A stretch of DNA of 15,459 bases, taken from positions 1 to 15,459 of the forward strand of contig CABPZE010000034.1 in the NCBI GenBank assembly GCA_902461815.1, given 5' to 3'. Numbering within the stretch: position 1 is the stretch's first letter; each line of letters opens with the position of its first letter. The notes beneath the pieces were generated by a model. The model saw only the letters and a program-made list of their open reading frames with translations, made no database searches and was not told the origin of the DNA. The position numbers and the translations under genes were made by a program. Shown piece after piece: positions 6,960 to 14,794 of this stretch. The DNA is from CAG-390 sp003523225. Its GTDB lineage: Bacteria; Bacillota; Clostridia; Oscillospirales; CAG-272.

Positions 6960-7517
6960 TCAGCTCTTTTCTATTATTACCACCTTGTCAGGCGAGATTC
7001 CGGTCTGCTCGTAAACTATCGTGTTTATCTGAGCGACCTCGGCGGCAGTAAGTCCCTGACTCTTGACCACAACATTTACAGCGCCGTTGCTGATAACTGC
7101 CACGCACTGCTCAAAGCCCTTTGACACCACAAGAGTCTCAATGTTGGCTTCCGCCTCCATGTCCTTTGCCATCTGCGTAATACCCGCAAGCGCCTCGCTC
7201 TTTGCGGCTTCGTCGGCGGAGGCGTCGTCAATAACCGCCTGAAGCACCTCGCGCGCCTCGTCTCTTGCGCGCTGACGGCTTACCTGCGAGGCGGCAAAGT
7301 AGCTCTCGGCACTGCCCACCGACGCCGGCTCGCCCGTCTGCTCGCCGCTCGGGGTCGTGGTATCTCCGCTTCCCTTTCCGCCTCCGCGGCTGAAGAACGC
7401 CCAGTTAAGCGCCACCGCCGCGCCGATAAGCACCACAGCGCCCACTATTATCAGATTCCGCTTTCCAACCTTGACAAAGAAATTTTTCACCGCCTGAAGC
7501 TGTTTTTCAAATTTCAT
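6960..7517 (-). CDS. spoIIIAH: Stage III sporulation protein AH
   Basis: The mother-cell protein that meets SpoIIQ in the intermembrane space and forms part of the channel to the forespore. A short cytosolic N-terminus is followed by one membrane segment (RNLIIVGAVVLIGAAVAL), a Gly/Ser/Thr-rich linker and a helical part (SYFAASQVSRQRARDEAREV). The ring-building YscJ/FliF-like domain ends NVVVKSQGLTAAEVAQIN and GISPDKVVIIEKS. The length of about 185 aa is slightly below the 218 of B. subtilis. GGAGG is only two bases before the ATG at 7523 but eight before the ATG at 7517, so the latter is preferred. It follows spoIIIAG after about 90 bases and precedes the ATPase gene by 13. Confidence 0.93.
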   Translation of the reverse strand: MKFEKQLQAVKNFFVKVGKRNLIIVGAVVLIGAAVALNWAFFSRGGGKGSGDTTTPSGEQTGEPASVGSAESYFAASQVSRQRARDEAREVLQAVIDDASADEAAKSEALAGITQMAKDMEAEANIETLVVSKGFEQCVAVISNGAVNVVVKSQGLTAAEVAQINTIVYEQTGISPDKVVIIEKS

Positions 7518-7605
7518 TTTCATGACCTCCGATCAATCGTTTACTTCGATATATGTATATTTACACCCGTGCGGGTTTATGCCCGTTTTTTACTGAATTT
7601 CGCCC

Positions 7606-8136
7606 TTAGTTGCTCTCCGATATATAAATTTTGTTTGTCCCCACGCCAAACGCGGCGGAAAGAAGAGCCGTCAGCTCGGCGCGCGTCAACTCGTTTCCTC
7701 CGCCGCGGCATACCACGCCTATGCCGGCAATGACCGGAGCGCGGGTCACGGTCTTTATCGGCTGTTCGGATGAACCGCTGCCCACCGTGGCGTATTTGCC
7801 GCTGACGCTTGTGCCGGACGAGGCGGTCTTTTTCTCACCGTCCTCAGCATATACGGTTTCGTATCCGCATTCAAGCGTCACGGTGACGGTGACGCTTCCC
7901 CGCACGACGCCGGCAGTGCTTTCGCAAAGCCGCGTCGCCTTTTCCTCAACGGCGGCGGCATACTCGCGCATAAGCTCGCTGTCGCTTTCGGTATTTTTGT
8001 CTTTGCTCCCGCTTCTGACCGAGCCAAACGCAATAAGCAAAAGTCCGAGTGCCAGCCCTGCGGCAAGCATAAGATACCTCATCCATACCTTGCGCGGCTT
8101 TTTTATCACCTCGCGGGAAGTTTCTGTCATACTCAT
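7606..8136 (-). CDS. spoIIIAG: Stage III sporulation protein AG
   Basis: Forms the large ring of the mother cell-forespore channel in the intermembrane space. A basic N-terminus (EVIKKPRKVW) precedes one membrane segment (MLAAGLALGLLLIAFG), and the ring domain follows. Visible features are SELMREYAAAVEEKATRLC, VRGSVTVTVTLECGYETVYA and, after a Gly/Ser/Thr-rich beta insertion (KKTASSGTSVSGKYATVGSG), TRAPVIAGIGVVCRGG. The C-terminus LTALLSAAFGVGTNKIYI is the typical end of the family. Its 176 aa are shorter than the 229 of B. subtilis, mainly in the linker. ATG 8136 has GGAGG eight bases upstream. It starts 15 bases after the spoIIIAF stop. Confidence 0.94.
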   Translation of the reverse strand: MSMTETSREVIKKPRKVWMRYLMLAAGLALGLLLIAFGSVRSGSKDKNTESDSELMREYAAAVEEKATRLCESTAGVVRGSVTVTVTLECGYETVYAEDGEKKTASSGTSVSGKYATVGSGSSEQPIKTVTRAPVIAGIGVVCRGGGNELTRAELTALLSAAFGVGTNKIYISESN

Positions 8137-8151
8137 ACGATTTACCTCCGG

Positions 8152-8634
8152 CTAACCCTGCGCGACCTCGCAGGGAACGCCGCACAGCTCCTCAACATAT
8201 TCGATAACGGGGTGCGGATCCTGCCACATCGCCCTGCCGCCGAAGATCACATACACGCGCAGTATCCGCACCTCACCGCCTGTGACGCTAACCTGAACCG
8301 ACACCTCAACATCATCCTCATAAAGTCCGAACTGACTGCATATGCGCTCCCTGAGCGCGGCGTTTATCTCAGAGGCGCTTTGCCGCTCAAGCGCCGAGGC
8401 AAGCTCTCCGTAAGCCGTATCCTGTGCCATCTCTGGCACGGTCAGCTCTCCGGAACGCACAAGCTCCGTCACCTTACGCACGCCCTCTCCGAGCGGGGCG
8501 ACTATCACGCACAGAAGCGCAAGCGAACCCAAAAGCTTGACTTCCCGCGACGCGGCGGCATCCTCCGGAAGCACAAGAAGTATTACCGAAATTATCAGCG
8601 CCGCACCCACAACGCCGCATATGTATTCAGCCAC
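8152..8634 (-). CDS. spoIIIAF: Stage III sporulation protein AF
   Basis: Membrane component of the SpoIIIA complex. Two N-terminal membrane segments (ICGVVGAALIISVILLVL and LLGSLALLCVIVAPLG) are followed by a soluble domain with helical part YGELASALERQSASEINAAL and beta part VEVSVQVSVTGGEVRILRVY. The start is a GTG at 8634 with GGAGG (8640-8644) five bases upstream, giving 160 aa. A longer open frame reaching 8712 would overlap spoIIIAE and its first 26 residues look like noise, so it was rejected. It begins 46 bases after spoIIIAE and ends with TAG 15 bases before spoIIIAG. Confidence 0.9.
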   Translation of the reverse strand: MAEYICGVVGAALIISVILLVLPEDAAASREVKLLGSLALLCVIVAPLGEGVRKVTELVRSGELTVPEMAQDTAYGELASALERQSASEINAALRERICSQFGLYEDDVEVSVQVSVTGGEVRILRVYVIFGGRAMWQDPHPVIEYVEELCGVPCEVAQG

Positions 8635-8680
8635 AATAACCTCCGTTCGCTGCCAAACGCGGCAAGGACAGCATAAGGTT

Positions 8681-9823
8681 TCAGGCGGCTGCCGCGGCTG
8701 ATGTAAGCGCAAATACCGTCAGCGCAAACACAAACATCAACGCCGACAGCACCGCCGCCGCAATAAGCAAGCCGTAGACTGAAGAAATATCACGGTAGAG
8801 CCGCGCCTGACTGTCACAGCCAAGCATTTCCGCAACCCCTGCCGCCGCCGAAAATGACAGCCGGGTAAGCAGTAAAGAAAGCAGCGTCGGAAGCAGTAAA
8901 AGTATTATCACGACGATACCCGCCACGCCGACCGTGCCACGCAGCATACTGACACTTGCCGCAAGGGTATTCAGCGACTCGCCCACCGTCGAGCCGACGA
9001 CAGGAATAACGCTCCCCGCCACAAATTTGGCTGTTTTGAACCCCAGCCTGTCTCCCGAGGCGGTAATCACGCTTTGCGCGCCAAGAGCCGTACCGAGAAG
9101 CACAGCACAAAGCCCAAGAAGCGTGCCAAGCGCTTTTCCGATAGATCCGGAAATTCCGGAAAGGCGTATTCCGGGCAGGAATGCCCCGGCAAGCGCCAGC
9201 GCGGTCATAACCGAGACGGCGGGTATGATAAACGCCGTTGCAAGCAGATTGATAAGCTCAAGCCACAAAAGCACCGTCGAATTGTTGAGTACCGCTCCGC
9301 CCGAATTTCCCCCCATCGTGTAAAGCACACCCATCAAAGGCAAAAGCGAGCTCATAATAAGCCTCAGGCTTTCAAAATACGAACGCACCGCTGCAAATCT
9401 GCCGTACTGTACTCCTACGGCGGCGACCGCCGCCGCCGAGTTTACAGCAAGTTCGAGAGCATCTGACAGTCCCCGCGAGAACAGGGACTGCCTCACACTA
9501 CCGAATACTGCCGCAACCAAAGCTATCCCGACCAGCGTGCAGAAGGTTCCCGCAGCCTCGTCAAGTCCCCCTCCGATGATTCGGAGCGCAGTGTTTATAA
9601 GGTAATCTCCGCCCGAGGCGCGCCGCACTGCCTCCCCGAACCCGCCGTCGCCGTCAAGAAAGCCCTCGGGAAGCAGCTCTGCCACCTCGTCCGGAACAGC
9701 GGAAAGAAAGTCATCAATTTCCTCCGGCATTTCAAGACCTCCGGCATCCGACGCGCCGCAGGGTACAGCCGCAAGCAAAGCAAAAAGCACAAACGCGCAC
9801 GCCGCATGAAGTATTTTTTTCAT
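8681..9823 (-). CDS. spoIIIAE: Stage III sporulation protein AE
   Basis: Polytopic membrane protein thought to be a core part of the SpoIIIA transport machine. An N-terminal signal-like segment (ILHAACAFVLFALLAAVPCG) is followed by an acidic outside stretch (EMPEEIDDFLSAVPDEVAEL). About seven or eight membrane segments follow, including VGIALVAAVFGSV, SLLPLMGVLYTMGG, AFIIPAVSVMTALALAG and IVVIILLLLPTLLSLLL. The conserved loop KTAKFVAGSVIPVVGSTVGE (about residues 264-283) is a family hallmark. 380 aa compares with about 399 in B. subtilis. The ATG at 9823 has a weak GAAGG roughly nine bases upstream. It begins 39 bases after spoIIIAD. Confidence 0.95.
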   Translation of the reverse strand: MKKILHAACAFVLFALLAAVPCGASDAGGLEMPEEIDDFLSAVPDEVAELLPEGFLDGDGGFGEAVRRASGGDYLINTALRIIGGGLDEAAGTFCTLVGIALVAAVFGSVRQSLFSRGLSDALELAVNSAAAVAAVGVQYGRFAAVRSYFESLRLIMSSLLPLMGVLYTMGGNSGGAVLNNSTVLLWLELINLLATAFIIPAVSVMTALALAGAFLPGIRLSGISGSIGKALGTLLGLCAVLLGTALGAQSVITASGDRLGFKTAKFVAGSVIPVVGSTVGESLNTLAASVSMLRGTVGVAGIVVIILLLLPTLLSLLLTRLSFSAAAGVAEMLGCDSQARLYRDISSVYGLLIAAAVLSALMFVFALTVFALTSAAAAA

Positions 9824-9862
9824 TCCGTCTGCCTTCGTTTTAATTGAATTTGAGCTTTCGCT

Positions 9863-10246
9863 TCATCCGGAAAGCCCGCCGATAAGCTCGACGGCACTCC
9901 TGAGCAGGGGTATCGCCAACAGCAGAACCTCAAGCCTGCCCACTGTTTCAAGCGCCGATGCCACACCCGAAGCTCCGCACTCACGGCAGATATCAGCCGA
10001 TATTTTTACCGTCAGCGCAACGGCAAGCGCTCTGACCAGTATTTCCATACTTCCGCCGAGAGCGTCCGCACCGGCTCCTTCGCCCAGATATGAAAAGAGC
10101 GGAAGCGCCATTGCCACCGACGCGCCCAGAAGCATCACCGTTGCCGCAAGCCTGACGGGAATGTCAAAATCCTGCCTCAGCTCGCGTATCAGCAAGGCGC
10201 AGAAAGAAGCGAGCACCGCCACACCGCACAGCTTAAGCGTATCCAT
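9863..10246 (-). CDS. spoIIIAD: Stage III sporulation protein AD
   Basis: Small membrane protein (127 aa) of the SpoIIIAC/SpoIIIAD family, with membrane segments LCGVAVLASFCALLI, LAATVMLLGASVAMALPLF and LEVLLLAIPLLRSAVELI. The stretch ILVRALAVALTVKISADICR followed by ECGASGVASALETVGR is characteristic of the family. Its ATG shares one base with the spoIIIAC stop (TGATG at 10244-10248), indicating coupled translation. Length matches the usual 125-135 aa. Confidence 0.94.
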   Translation of the reverse strand: MDTLKLCGVAVLASFCALLIRELRQDFDIPVRLAATVMLLGASVAMALPLFSYLGEGAGADALGGSMEILVRALAVALTVKISADICRECGASGVASALETVGRLEVLLLAIPLLRSAVELIGGLSG

Positions 10247-10440
10247 CAGAAGCCGAAAATACTGCGCACAGAGCCGAAAAGCTCGCCTATCTCGCCGACA
10301 AGCAGCATCAGCGCGACCACGATTCCCGCCACTGTCACCAGCATCGCCTGCTCGTCGCGTCCGGATTTTGAAAGTATCTGCGCCGCCACCGCCACCAGCA
10401 CGCCGACGCCTGCAAGTTTTATAATTATAGTTACATCCAT
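10246..10440 (-). CDS. spoIIIAC: Stage III sporulation protein AC
   Basis: A short gene easily missed because it is the 3' part of a longer open frame starting at 10755, whose upstream portion is antisense-like noise inside spoIIIAB. The real start is ATG 10440 (MDVTIIIKLAGVGVLVAV), giving 64 aa, as expected for SpoIIIAC (about 65-68 aa). Two membrane segments are KLAGVGVLVAVAAQIL and AMLVTVAGIVVALMLL, joined by KSGRDEQ, which is typical of the family. The ribosome site is weak (GGAAAG about 12 bases upstream). It starts 19 bases after spoIIIAB and overlaps the spoIIIAD start by one base. Confidence 0.93.
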   Translation of the reverse strand: MDVTIIIKLAGVGVLVAVAAQILSKSGRDEQAMLVTVAGIVVALMLLVGEIGELFGSVRSIFGF

Positions 10441-10459
10441 ATCAGCATTGACTTTCCAT

Positions 10460-10942
10460 TCAGAACAATATGACCGCCGCAGCCGCAGCCGCGCAGATAC
10501 CAAGCGACAGCGAAGCACGCCGTTTCCGCGGAAGCTCGGCTTCAAGCTCCTCGTGCAGCTTGCGGAGCGCTTCAATACAACCGTCACAGGAACGAAGCTG
10601 CTCCTCGCGGAAGCTCTTGCCAAGCGATGACGAAAAGAGCATAAGCTGTTCCCGCACACGCGGGTCAAGTCCGCCGCGCACCGATGAAAGCAGACCTGAA
10701 AAATCACGCGGCGGCTCCCCGCCCTGCCACCCGCAGTCGTAAAGCATACGAACATCGCACTTTGAAAAGATCCTGCTTTGCGGCGTAAGGAAGCAGTCTA
10801 TCTCACTGCGTATAAAAGCAAGCAGGCGCAGAAAACCGTCAATGCGCGCCAGCCTTTCGGCATCCCGCCTGCGCGCTTCAAAGCAGATTCCGCCGCAGCA
10901 AAGCGCGACCATAAGCACGCCAATGAGCTTAATTCCGGGCAT
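10460..10942 (-). CDS. spoIIIAB: Stage III sporulation protein AB
   Basis: Membrane-anchored protein of the SpoIIIA complex. Structural work on the family compares its cytosolic helical part with type II/IV secretion F-like platform proteins that contact the ATPase (family knowledge). An N-terminal membrane segment (IKLIGVLMVALCCGGICF) is followed by a helical cytosolic domain (RRRDAERLARIDGFLRLLAF, SEIDCFLTP, LRKLHEELEAELPRKRR) and a C-terminal membrane segment (SLSLGICAAAAAAVILF). The start is ATG 10942, inside the last codons of spoIIIAA (14-base overlap), with GGGAGCAGG upstream. A longer open frame reaching 11149 lies wholly within spoIIIAA and is spurious. The product is 160 aa; B. subtilis has 171. 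Confidence 0.93.
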   Translation of the reverse strand: MPGIKLIGVLMVALCCGGICFEARRRDAERLARIDGFLRLLAFIRSEIDCFLTPQSRIFSKCDVRMLYDCGWQGGEPPRDFSGLLSSVRGGLDPRVREQLMLFSSSLGKSFREEQLRSCDGCIEALRKLHEELEAELPRKRRASLSLGICAAAAAAVILF

Positions 10943-11876
10943 CGACCTGCTCCCACATTGTTGCGTCGTAAAAAAAATCAAACCGGTCGGGACGGCGGCG
11001 CAAGCCCACATATACCCCGAATGCTCCGCTCCCGTGCAGAAGCCGGATTCCGGGTCGCCCCATAAGCTCCGCCACACTCCCGGCGTGAGTCGTGGCAATA
11101 AGCGGAACCCCGCAGTTGTGCGCCGACATGACCGCCTCGGCATCCTCACGCCCGCCTATCTCATCGCACACAATGACCTCAGACCCCAGAGTACGCGCGG
11201 CGATCTCTATCCCCACCGCCTTAGGATACCCCGAAAGAATATCAATGCAAAGTCCGGCGTCCGAAAGACCGCAGGCAAGCTCCCCGCGTGAATCCACCAC
11301 AGACACTCGCCGCGCCTCCCTGCCCGAAGCAAGCCTTGCCGACACGGCGCGGATAAGAGTTGTTTTTCCGACTCCCGGAGGCGAATAAACAAGCACTCCG
11401 CGGGTAAAACCAAGCTCGGATATCATGCGGCATATCTCCTCTCCGATTGGAGACACAGCATGCGGAATGCGGATAGAAAGTGTTGTTACCTCACGTATAC
11501 CGACTATTCTGCCATCCGAAACGGCGGCACTGCCGCATATTCCCACACGATATCCGCCCTCAAGCGTAACGTACCCCTGCACCAGCGTATCACGGAAGGC
11601 ATAAAGCGAATTTTCGCAGATAAGGGACAAGACTCCGTCCATCTCGTTCTGCGTCAATACCGCCGCCGTAGGACAGTTGATGCTTCTTCCGTCTCCCGCG
11701 GCAGTGAGTGTTGCCCGTCTTCCGGTATGCAGACGCACCTCCTCCACCCCGCGTATCCTGCCCGCGGCTTCGCATATCTCCCCGCGCACCCGCATAGGCA
11801 GAAGCTCCGCCACGCGCTGAGGCAGTCCTCTTTCGAATACCGACGGCATTCCCGCCGCAATGCCTGTCTGTAACAT
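10929..11876 (-). CDS. spoIIIAA: Stage III sporulation protein AA, mother-cell ATPase
   Basis: Cytosolic ATPase of the SpoIIIA complex, related to type II/IV secretion ATPases, thought to power the mother cell-forespore channel. The N-terminal part has EEVRLHTGRRATL and the family motif SLYAFRDTLVQGYVTLEGGY (about 90-109), then RVGICGSA. Walker A is SPPGVGKTT (165-173), with Ser in place of the usual first Gly. VVDSRGELA (193-201) follows, Walker B is EVIVCDEIGG (233-242), and ATTHAG (261-266) is the sensor-like motif. 315 aa against 307 in B. subtilis. ATG 11876 has AGGAGG only three bases upstream; ATG 11849 is a less likely alternative. First gene of the operon, preceded by a sigma-E-like promoter candidate. 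Confidence 0.96.
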   Translation of the reverse strand: MLQTGIAAGMPSVFERGLPQRVAELLPMRVRGEICEAAGRIRGVEEVRLHTGRRATLTAAGDGRSINCPTAAVLTQNEMDGVLSLICENSLYAFRDTLVQGYVTLEGGYRVGICGSAAVSDGRIVGIREVTTLSIRIPHAVSPIGEEICRMISELGFTRGVLVYSPPGVGKTTLIRAVSARLASGREARRVSVVDSRGELACGLSDAGLCIDILSGYPKAVGIEIAARTLGSEVIVCDEIGGREDAEAVMSAHNCGVPLIATTHAGSVAELMGRPGIRLLHGSGAFGVYVGLRRRPDRFDFFYDATMWEQVDARN

Positions 11877-11923
11877 CCGCCGCCTCCTGCTTTTTTCAGA
11901 CCATGCCCGTCCGCTTCTGATAA

Positions 11924-11952
11924 ATTATATTGTTCCATGTTTCCGAGTATGC
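11924..11952 (-). promoter_or_regulatory. Candidate sigma-E promoter of the spoIIIA operon
   Basis: Minus strand: GCATACT (11946-11952), 14 bases, AATATAAT (11924-11931). Against the B. subtilis sigma-E consensus KMATATT-N14-CATACAWT this matches 6 of 7 and 6 of 8 positions with ideal spacing. It lies about 50 bases upstream of the spoIIIAA start. spoIIIA is a known sigma-E operon in B. subtilis. No TTGACA-type promoter is evident for this strand. Confidence 0.6.
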
Positions 11953-12006
11953 AGAAAACAAGCATAAACCGCTCACCCACATTACAGCTTGTAGAGAAGA
12001 TTTTTA

Positions 12007-12035
12007 TTGACTTTTAATATACAAAGTGATATAAT
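12007..12035 (+). promoter_or_regulatory. alaS promoter
   Basis: TTGACT (12007-12012), 17-base spacer, TATAAT (12030-12035): a near-consensus housekeeping promoter. The implied leader is only about 50 bases, with AAAGGG (12076-12081) as the ribosome site before ATG 12091. Confidence 0.88.
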
Positions 12036-12049
12036 ATATTAATTATAAG

Positions 12050-12062
12050 GCGAAATATTCGC
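12050..12062 (+). promoter_or_regulatory. Small inverted repeat in the alaS leader
   Basis: GCGAA (12050-12054), ATA, TTCGC (12058-12062), located at or just after the predicted transcription start. A protein-binding operator or a 5' hairpin are both possible; nothing identifies the binder. Confidence 0.25.
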
Positions 12063-12090
12063 AATTCTCAATCCGAAAGGGCAAATCACT

Positions 12091-14724
12091 ATGGAATGGA
12101 CTTCCTTAAACGACATACGCGAAAAATACCTGTCCTTCTTTGAGTCAAAGGGACACCTGCGTCTGCCGTCCTTCCCGCTTATACCCCAAAACGATAAAAG
12201 CCTTCTGCTTATAAACTCCGGCATGGCGCCGATGAAGAAATACTTCACCGGTGAGGAAGAGCCTCCCCGCCATCGCGTCACCACCTGCCAGAAGTGCATC
12301 CGCACCCCCGACCTTGAGCGCGTCGGTCACACCGCCCGCCACGGCACTTTCTTTGAAATGCTCGGCAACTTCTCCTTCGGCGATTATTTCAAGGAGCAGG
12401 CTATTCCGTGGGCGTGGGAATTTCTGACCGAGGTCATGGAAATACCGGCGGACAGGCTCTGGCCCTCCATCTATGAAAACGATGATGAGGCGTTTGCCAT
12501 CTGGCACGACAAGATAGGCGTACCTGCCGAAAGAATAGTCCGCCTCGGCAAGGAAGACAACTTCTGGGAACACGGCTCAGGTCCCTGCGGTCCCTGCTCC
12601 GAAATTTACTTCGACCGCGGCGAAAAGTACGGCTGCGGAAAGCCCGACTGCAAGCCCGGCTGCGACTGCGACCGCTACATGGAAATATGGAACAACGTAT
12701 TTTCGCAGTTCAATAACGACGGTCACGGCAACTATACCGAGCTGAGTCAGAAAAACATTGATACCGGCATGGGACTTGAACGTCTTGCCTGCGTCATTCA
12801 GGGCGTGGACAATATGTTTGAGGTCGACTCCATCCGCAAAATACTTGACAAGGTGTGCGAAATATCCGGTAAGACCTACGGAGCTGACGCTTCAAACGAC
12901 ATCTCCATCCGCGTTGTCACCGACCATATCAAGAGCTCGATGTTCATGATATGTGACGGAGTCGTTCCCTCCAACGAGGGGCGCGGCTACGTTCTGCGCC
13001 GGATAATCCGCCGCGCCTGCCGCCACGGCAAGCAGCTGGGGATCAACCGTCCCTTCCTCACCGAGCTGTGCGAGGTCGCGATCGGAGAAAATGTCGGTCC
13101 GTATCCCGAGCTGGGAGTCAAGGCGGAATATATCAAAAAGGTACTTTCCATTGAGGAAAAACGCTTTGACGCCACGCTTGATGCAGGTCTTGCTATCCTC
13201 TCGAATATAATTCGCGGCGCTGCCGAAAAAGGCTCCGATACCATTTCGGGCGAGGACGCCTTCAAGCTCTACGACACTTTCGGCTTCCCGCTCGACCTCA
13301 CACGTGAGATCGCGGTCGAAAGCAAGCTCACGATCGACGAGGAGACCTTCGGCAAGCTGATGCTGCAGCAGAAGACCCGCGCCCGCGAGTCCCGCGCAAA
13401 TATCGGCGGCTGGAGCGAATCCTCCAAAACGCTTCTTTCCGATATGCCCAAGACACGCTTCACCGGATATACAAGCTACCGCACCAAGGCAAAAATACTT
13501 GCCATACTGGGCGACGAAGGTGCGGTCGATACCGTCAACGAGGGCGACTGCACGATAATTCTTGACGCGACTCCCTTCTACGGAGAAGGCGGCGGTCAGA
13601 TAGGCGATACAGGCACAATGTACGCCGAGGGCAAGCTGCTTAACGTTTACGACACCCACAAGGCTGACGGAGTATATATTCACCTTTGCACTGTCGTCAA
13701 CGGCAGCTTTTCGGTGGGCGACACGGTAATGGCGGATATCGACGATATGCGCCGCAAGGCGATAGCCCGCAACCACTCCGCCTGTCACCTGCTTCAGGCG
13801 TCGCTCCGCCGCGCACTCGGCGCTCATGTCGAGCAGGCAGGCTCATATGTCAGCGATACAGTATGCCGCTTTGACTTCACTCATTTTTCAGCCATGTCGC
13901 AAAAGGAAATAGCATCGGTTGAAGCTATGGTGAATATGAACATTCTTGCGGCAAACGAGATAACAACTGTTGAAACCGACCTCGAGACCGCCAAAAAGCA
14001 TGGAGCAATGGCGCTCTTCGGTGAAAAATACGGAAATGTAGTACGCATGGTGCAGATGGGAGATTTCTCGACCGAGCTTTGCGGAGGTACCCACTGCTCA
14101 AACACCGGAGAGATCGGACTTTTCAAGATCATATCCGAGTCCTCTGTCGCAGCCGGAGTGCGCCGCATTGAAGCGGTCACTGGTCTTGGCGTTCTCAGAC
14201 TTATGGCTGAAAAGGACAAGCTGATCACTGACACAGCCCACGCGCTGAAGGCACAGAACACCCTTGACATTGCAAAACGCGCCGAGCAGCTCACCGACGA
14301 GCTTGCCGCCGCGAAGCACGAGCTTGAAACCATGAACGCACGCCTTGCCGCTACGCAGCTTGACTCCTTCCTTGCCAAATCGGTACAGGTCGGCAGCGTC
14401 ATGCTCGCCGCCGGACGCTTTGACGGAATGACGCTTGAGGTCGCACGCTCGCTTGCCGACAAGGTGAAAGCGGAGCACCCCGACACCGTCGCCGTTCTTG
14501 CGATCAACACCGACGGAAAGCTGAACTTTATCGCCGTCTGCGGCGCAGACGCTGTCAAGGCTGGCGCTCACGCCGGTAAGATAGTCTCCGCAGTCGCCGC
14601 CGTAACCGGCGGAAAGGGCGGCGGACGTCCTGACAACGCAATGGCGGGCGGACGTGATGCCGAAAAGATCAACGAGGCTCTCGGCACTGCACTCTCTGTC
14701 CTCACCGGACTTGTGAGCAAGTAA
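12091..14724 (+). CDS. alaS: Alanyl-tRNA synthetase
   Basis: Charges tRNA-Ala with alanine and clears mischarged Ser/Gly; cytosolic and essential. The class II catalytic core is at the N-terminus (LINSGMAPMKKYF, RVTTCQKCIRTPDLE, GHTARHGTFFEMLGNFSFGD, GSGPCGPCSEIYFDRG), then the cysteine-rich insertion CGKPDCKPGCDCDRY and NIDTGMGLERLA. The editing domain has NHSACH (His562, His566) and CGGTHC (Cys664, His668), the four zinc ligands known from E. coli AlaS, so editing should work. A coiled stretch (KRAEQLTDELAAAKHELET) leads to the C-Ala domain with GGKGGGRPDNAMAGG near 840-854. 877 aa is normal. ATG 12091 has AAAGGG nine bases upstream. It is divergent from the spoIIIA operon. Confidence 0.98.
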   Translation: MEWTSLNDIREKYLSFFESKGHLRLPSFPLIPQNDKSLLLINSGMAPMKKYFTGEEEPPRHRVTTCQKCIRTPDLERVGHTARHGTFFEMLGNFSFGDYFKEQAIPWAWEFLTEVMEIPADRLWPSIYENDDEAFAIWHDKIGVPAERIVRLGKEDNFWEHGSGPCGPCSEIYFDRGEKYGCGKPDCKPGCDCDRYMEIWNNVFSQFNNDGHGNYTELSQKNIDTGMGLERLACVIQGVDNMFEVDSIRKILDKVCEISGKTYGADASNDISIRVVTDHIKSSMFMICDGVVPSNEGRGYVLRRIIRRACRHGKQLGINRPFLTELCEVAIGENVGPYPELGVKAEYIKKVLSIEEKRFDATLDAGLAILSNIIRGAAEKGSDTISGEDAFKLYDTFGFPLDLTREIAVESKLTIDEETFGKLMLQQKTRARESRANIGGWSESSKTLLSDMPKTRFTGYTSYRTKAKILAILGDEGAVDTVNEGDCTIILDATPFYGEGGGQIGDTGTMYAEGKLLNVYDTHKADGVYIHLCTVVNGSFSVGDTVMADIDDMRRKAIARNHSACHLLQASLRRALGAHVEQAGSYVSDTVCRFDFTHFSAMSQKEIASVEAMVNMNILAANEITTVETDLETAKKHGAMALFGEKYGNVVRMVQMGDFSTELCGGTHCSNTGEIGLFKIISESSVAAGVRRIEAVTGLGVLRLMAEKDKLITDTAHALKAQNTLDIAKRAEQLTDELAAAKHELETMNARLAATQLDSFLAKSVQVGSVMLAAGRFDGMTLEVARSLADKVKAEHPDTVAVLAINTDGKLNFIAVCGADAVKAGAHAGKIVSAVAAVTGGKGGGRPDNAMAGGRDAEKINEALGTALSVLTGLVSK

Positions 14725-14741
14725 TAAACTCATAATGTATT

Positions 14742-14780
14742 GCAAAAGGGCTGACACATATTACGTGACAGCCCTTTTGC
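14742..14780 (+). terminator. Long hairpin after alaS, directly before the vanZ-like gene
   Basis: GCAAAAGGGCTG (14742-14753) pairs perfectly with CAGCCCTTTTGC (14769-14780), and an inner CAC/GTG extends the stem beyond an A-A mismatch. The T-run is inside the right arm (CCCTTTTGC) and only GTTTG follows, so it may be a leaky terminator. Its end is four bases before the Shine-Dalgarno of the next gene. Confidence 0.75.
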
Positions 14781-14794
14781 GTTTGAGGAGAAAA

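Noticed and set aside
7631..8155. 174-codon + strand open frame opposite spoIIIAG
   Set aside because: Its Ser/Pro/Thr-rich low-quality composition mirrors the antisense of spoIIIAG, and it has no credible ribosome site.
8635..8712. Longer start for spoIIIAF overlapping spoIIIAE
   Set aside because: A GTG at 8634 has GGAGG five bases upstream and the protein then starts directly with the expected membrane segment.
10441..10755. Long N-terminal extension of spoIIIAC
   Set aside because: The extension lies within spoIIIAB in another frame and is Arg/Cys/Ser-rich noise. SpoIIIAC is normally about 65 aa, matching the ATG at 10440.
12892..13827. 311-codon open frame on the minus strand inside alaS
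   Set aside because: It is fully antisense to conserved AlaS sequence, has no domain resemblance and is explained by GC-rich codon bias leaving the opposite frame open.
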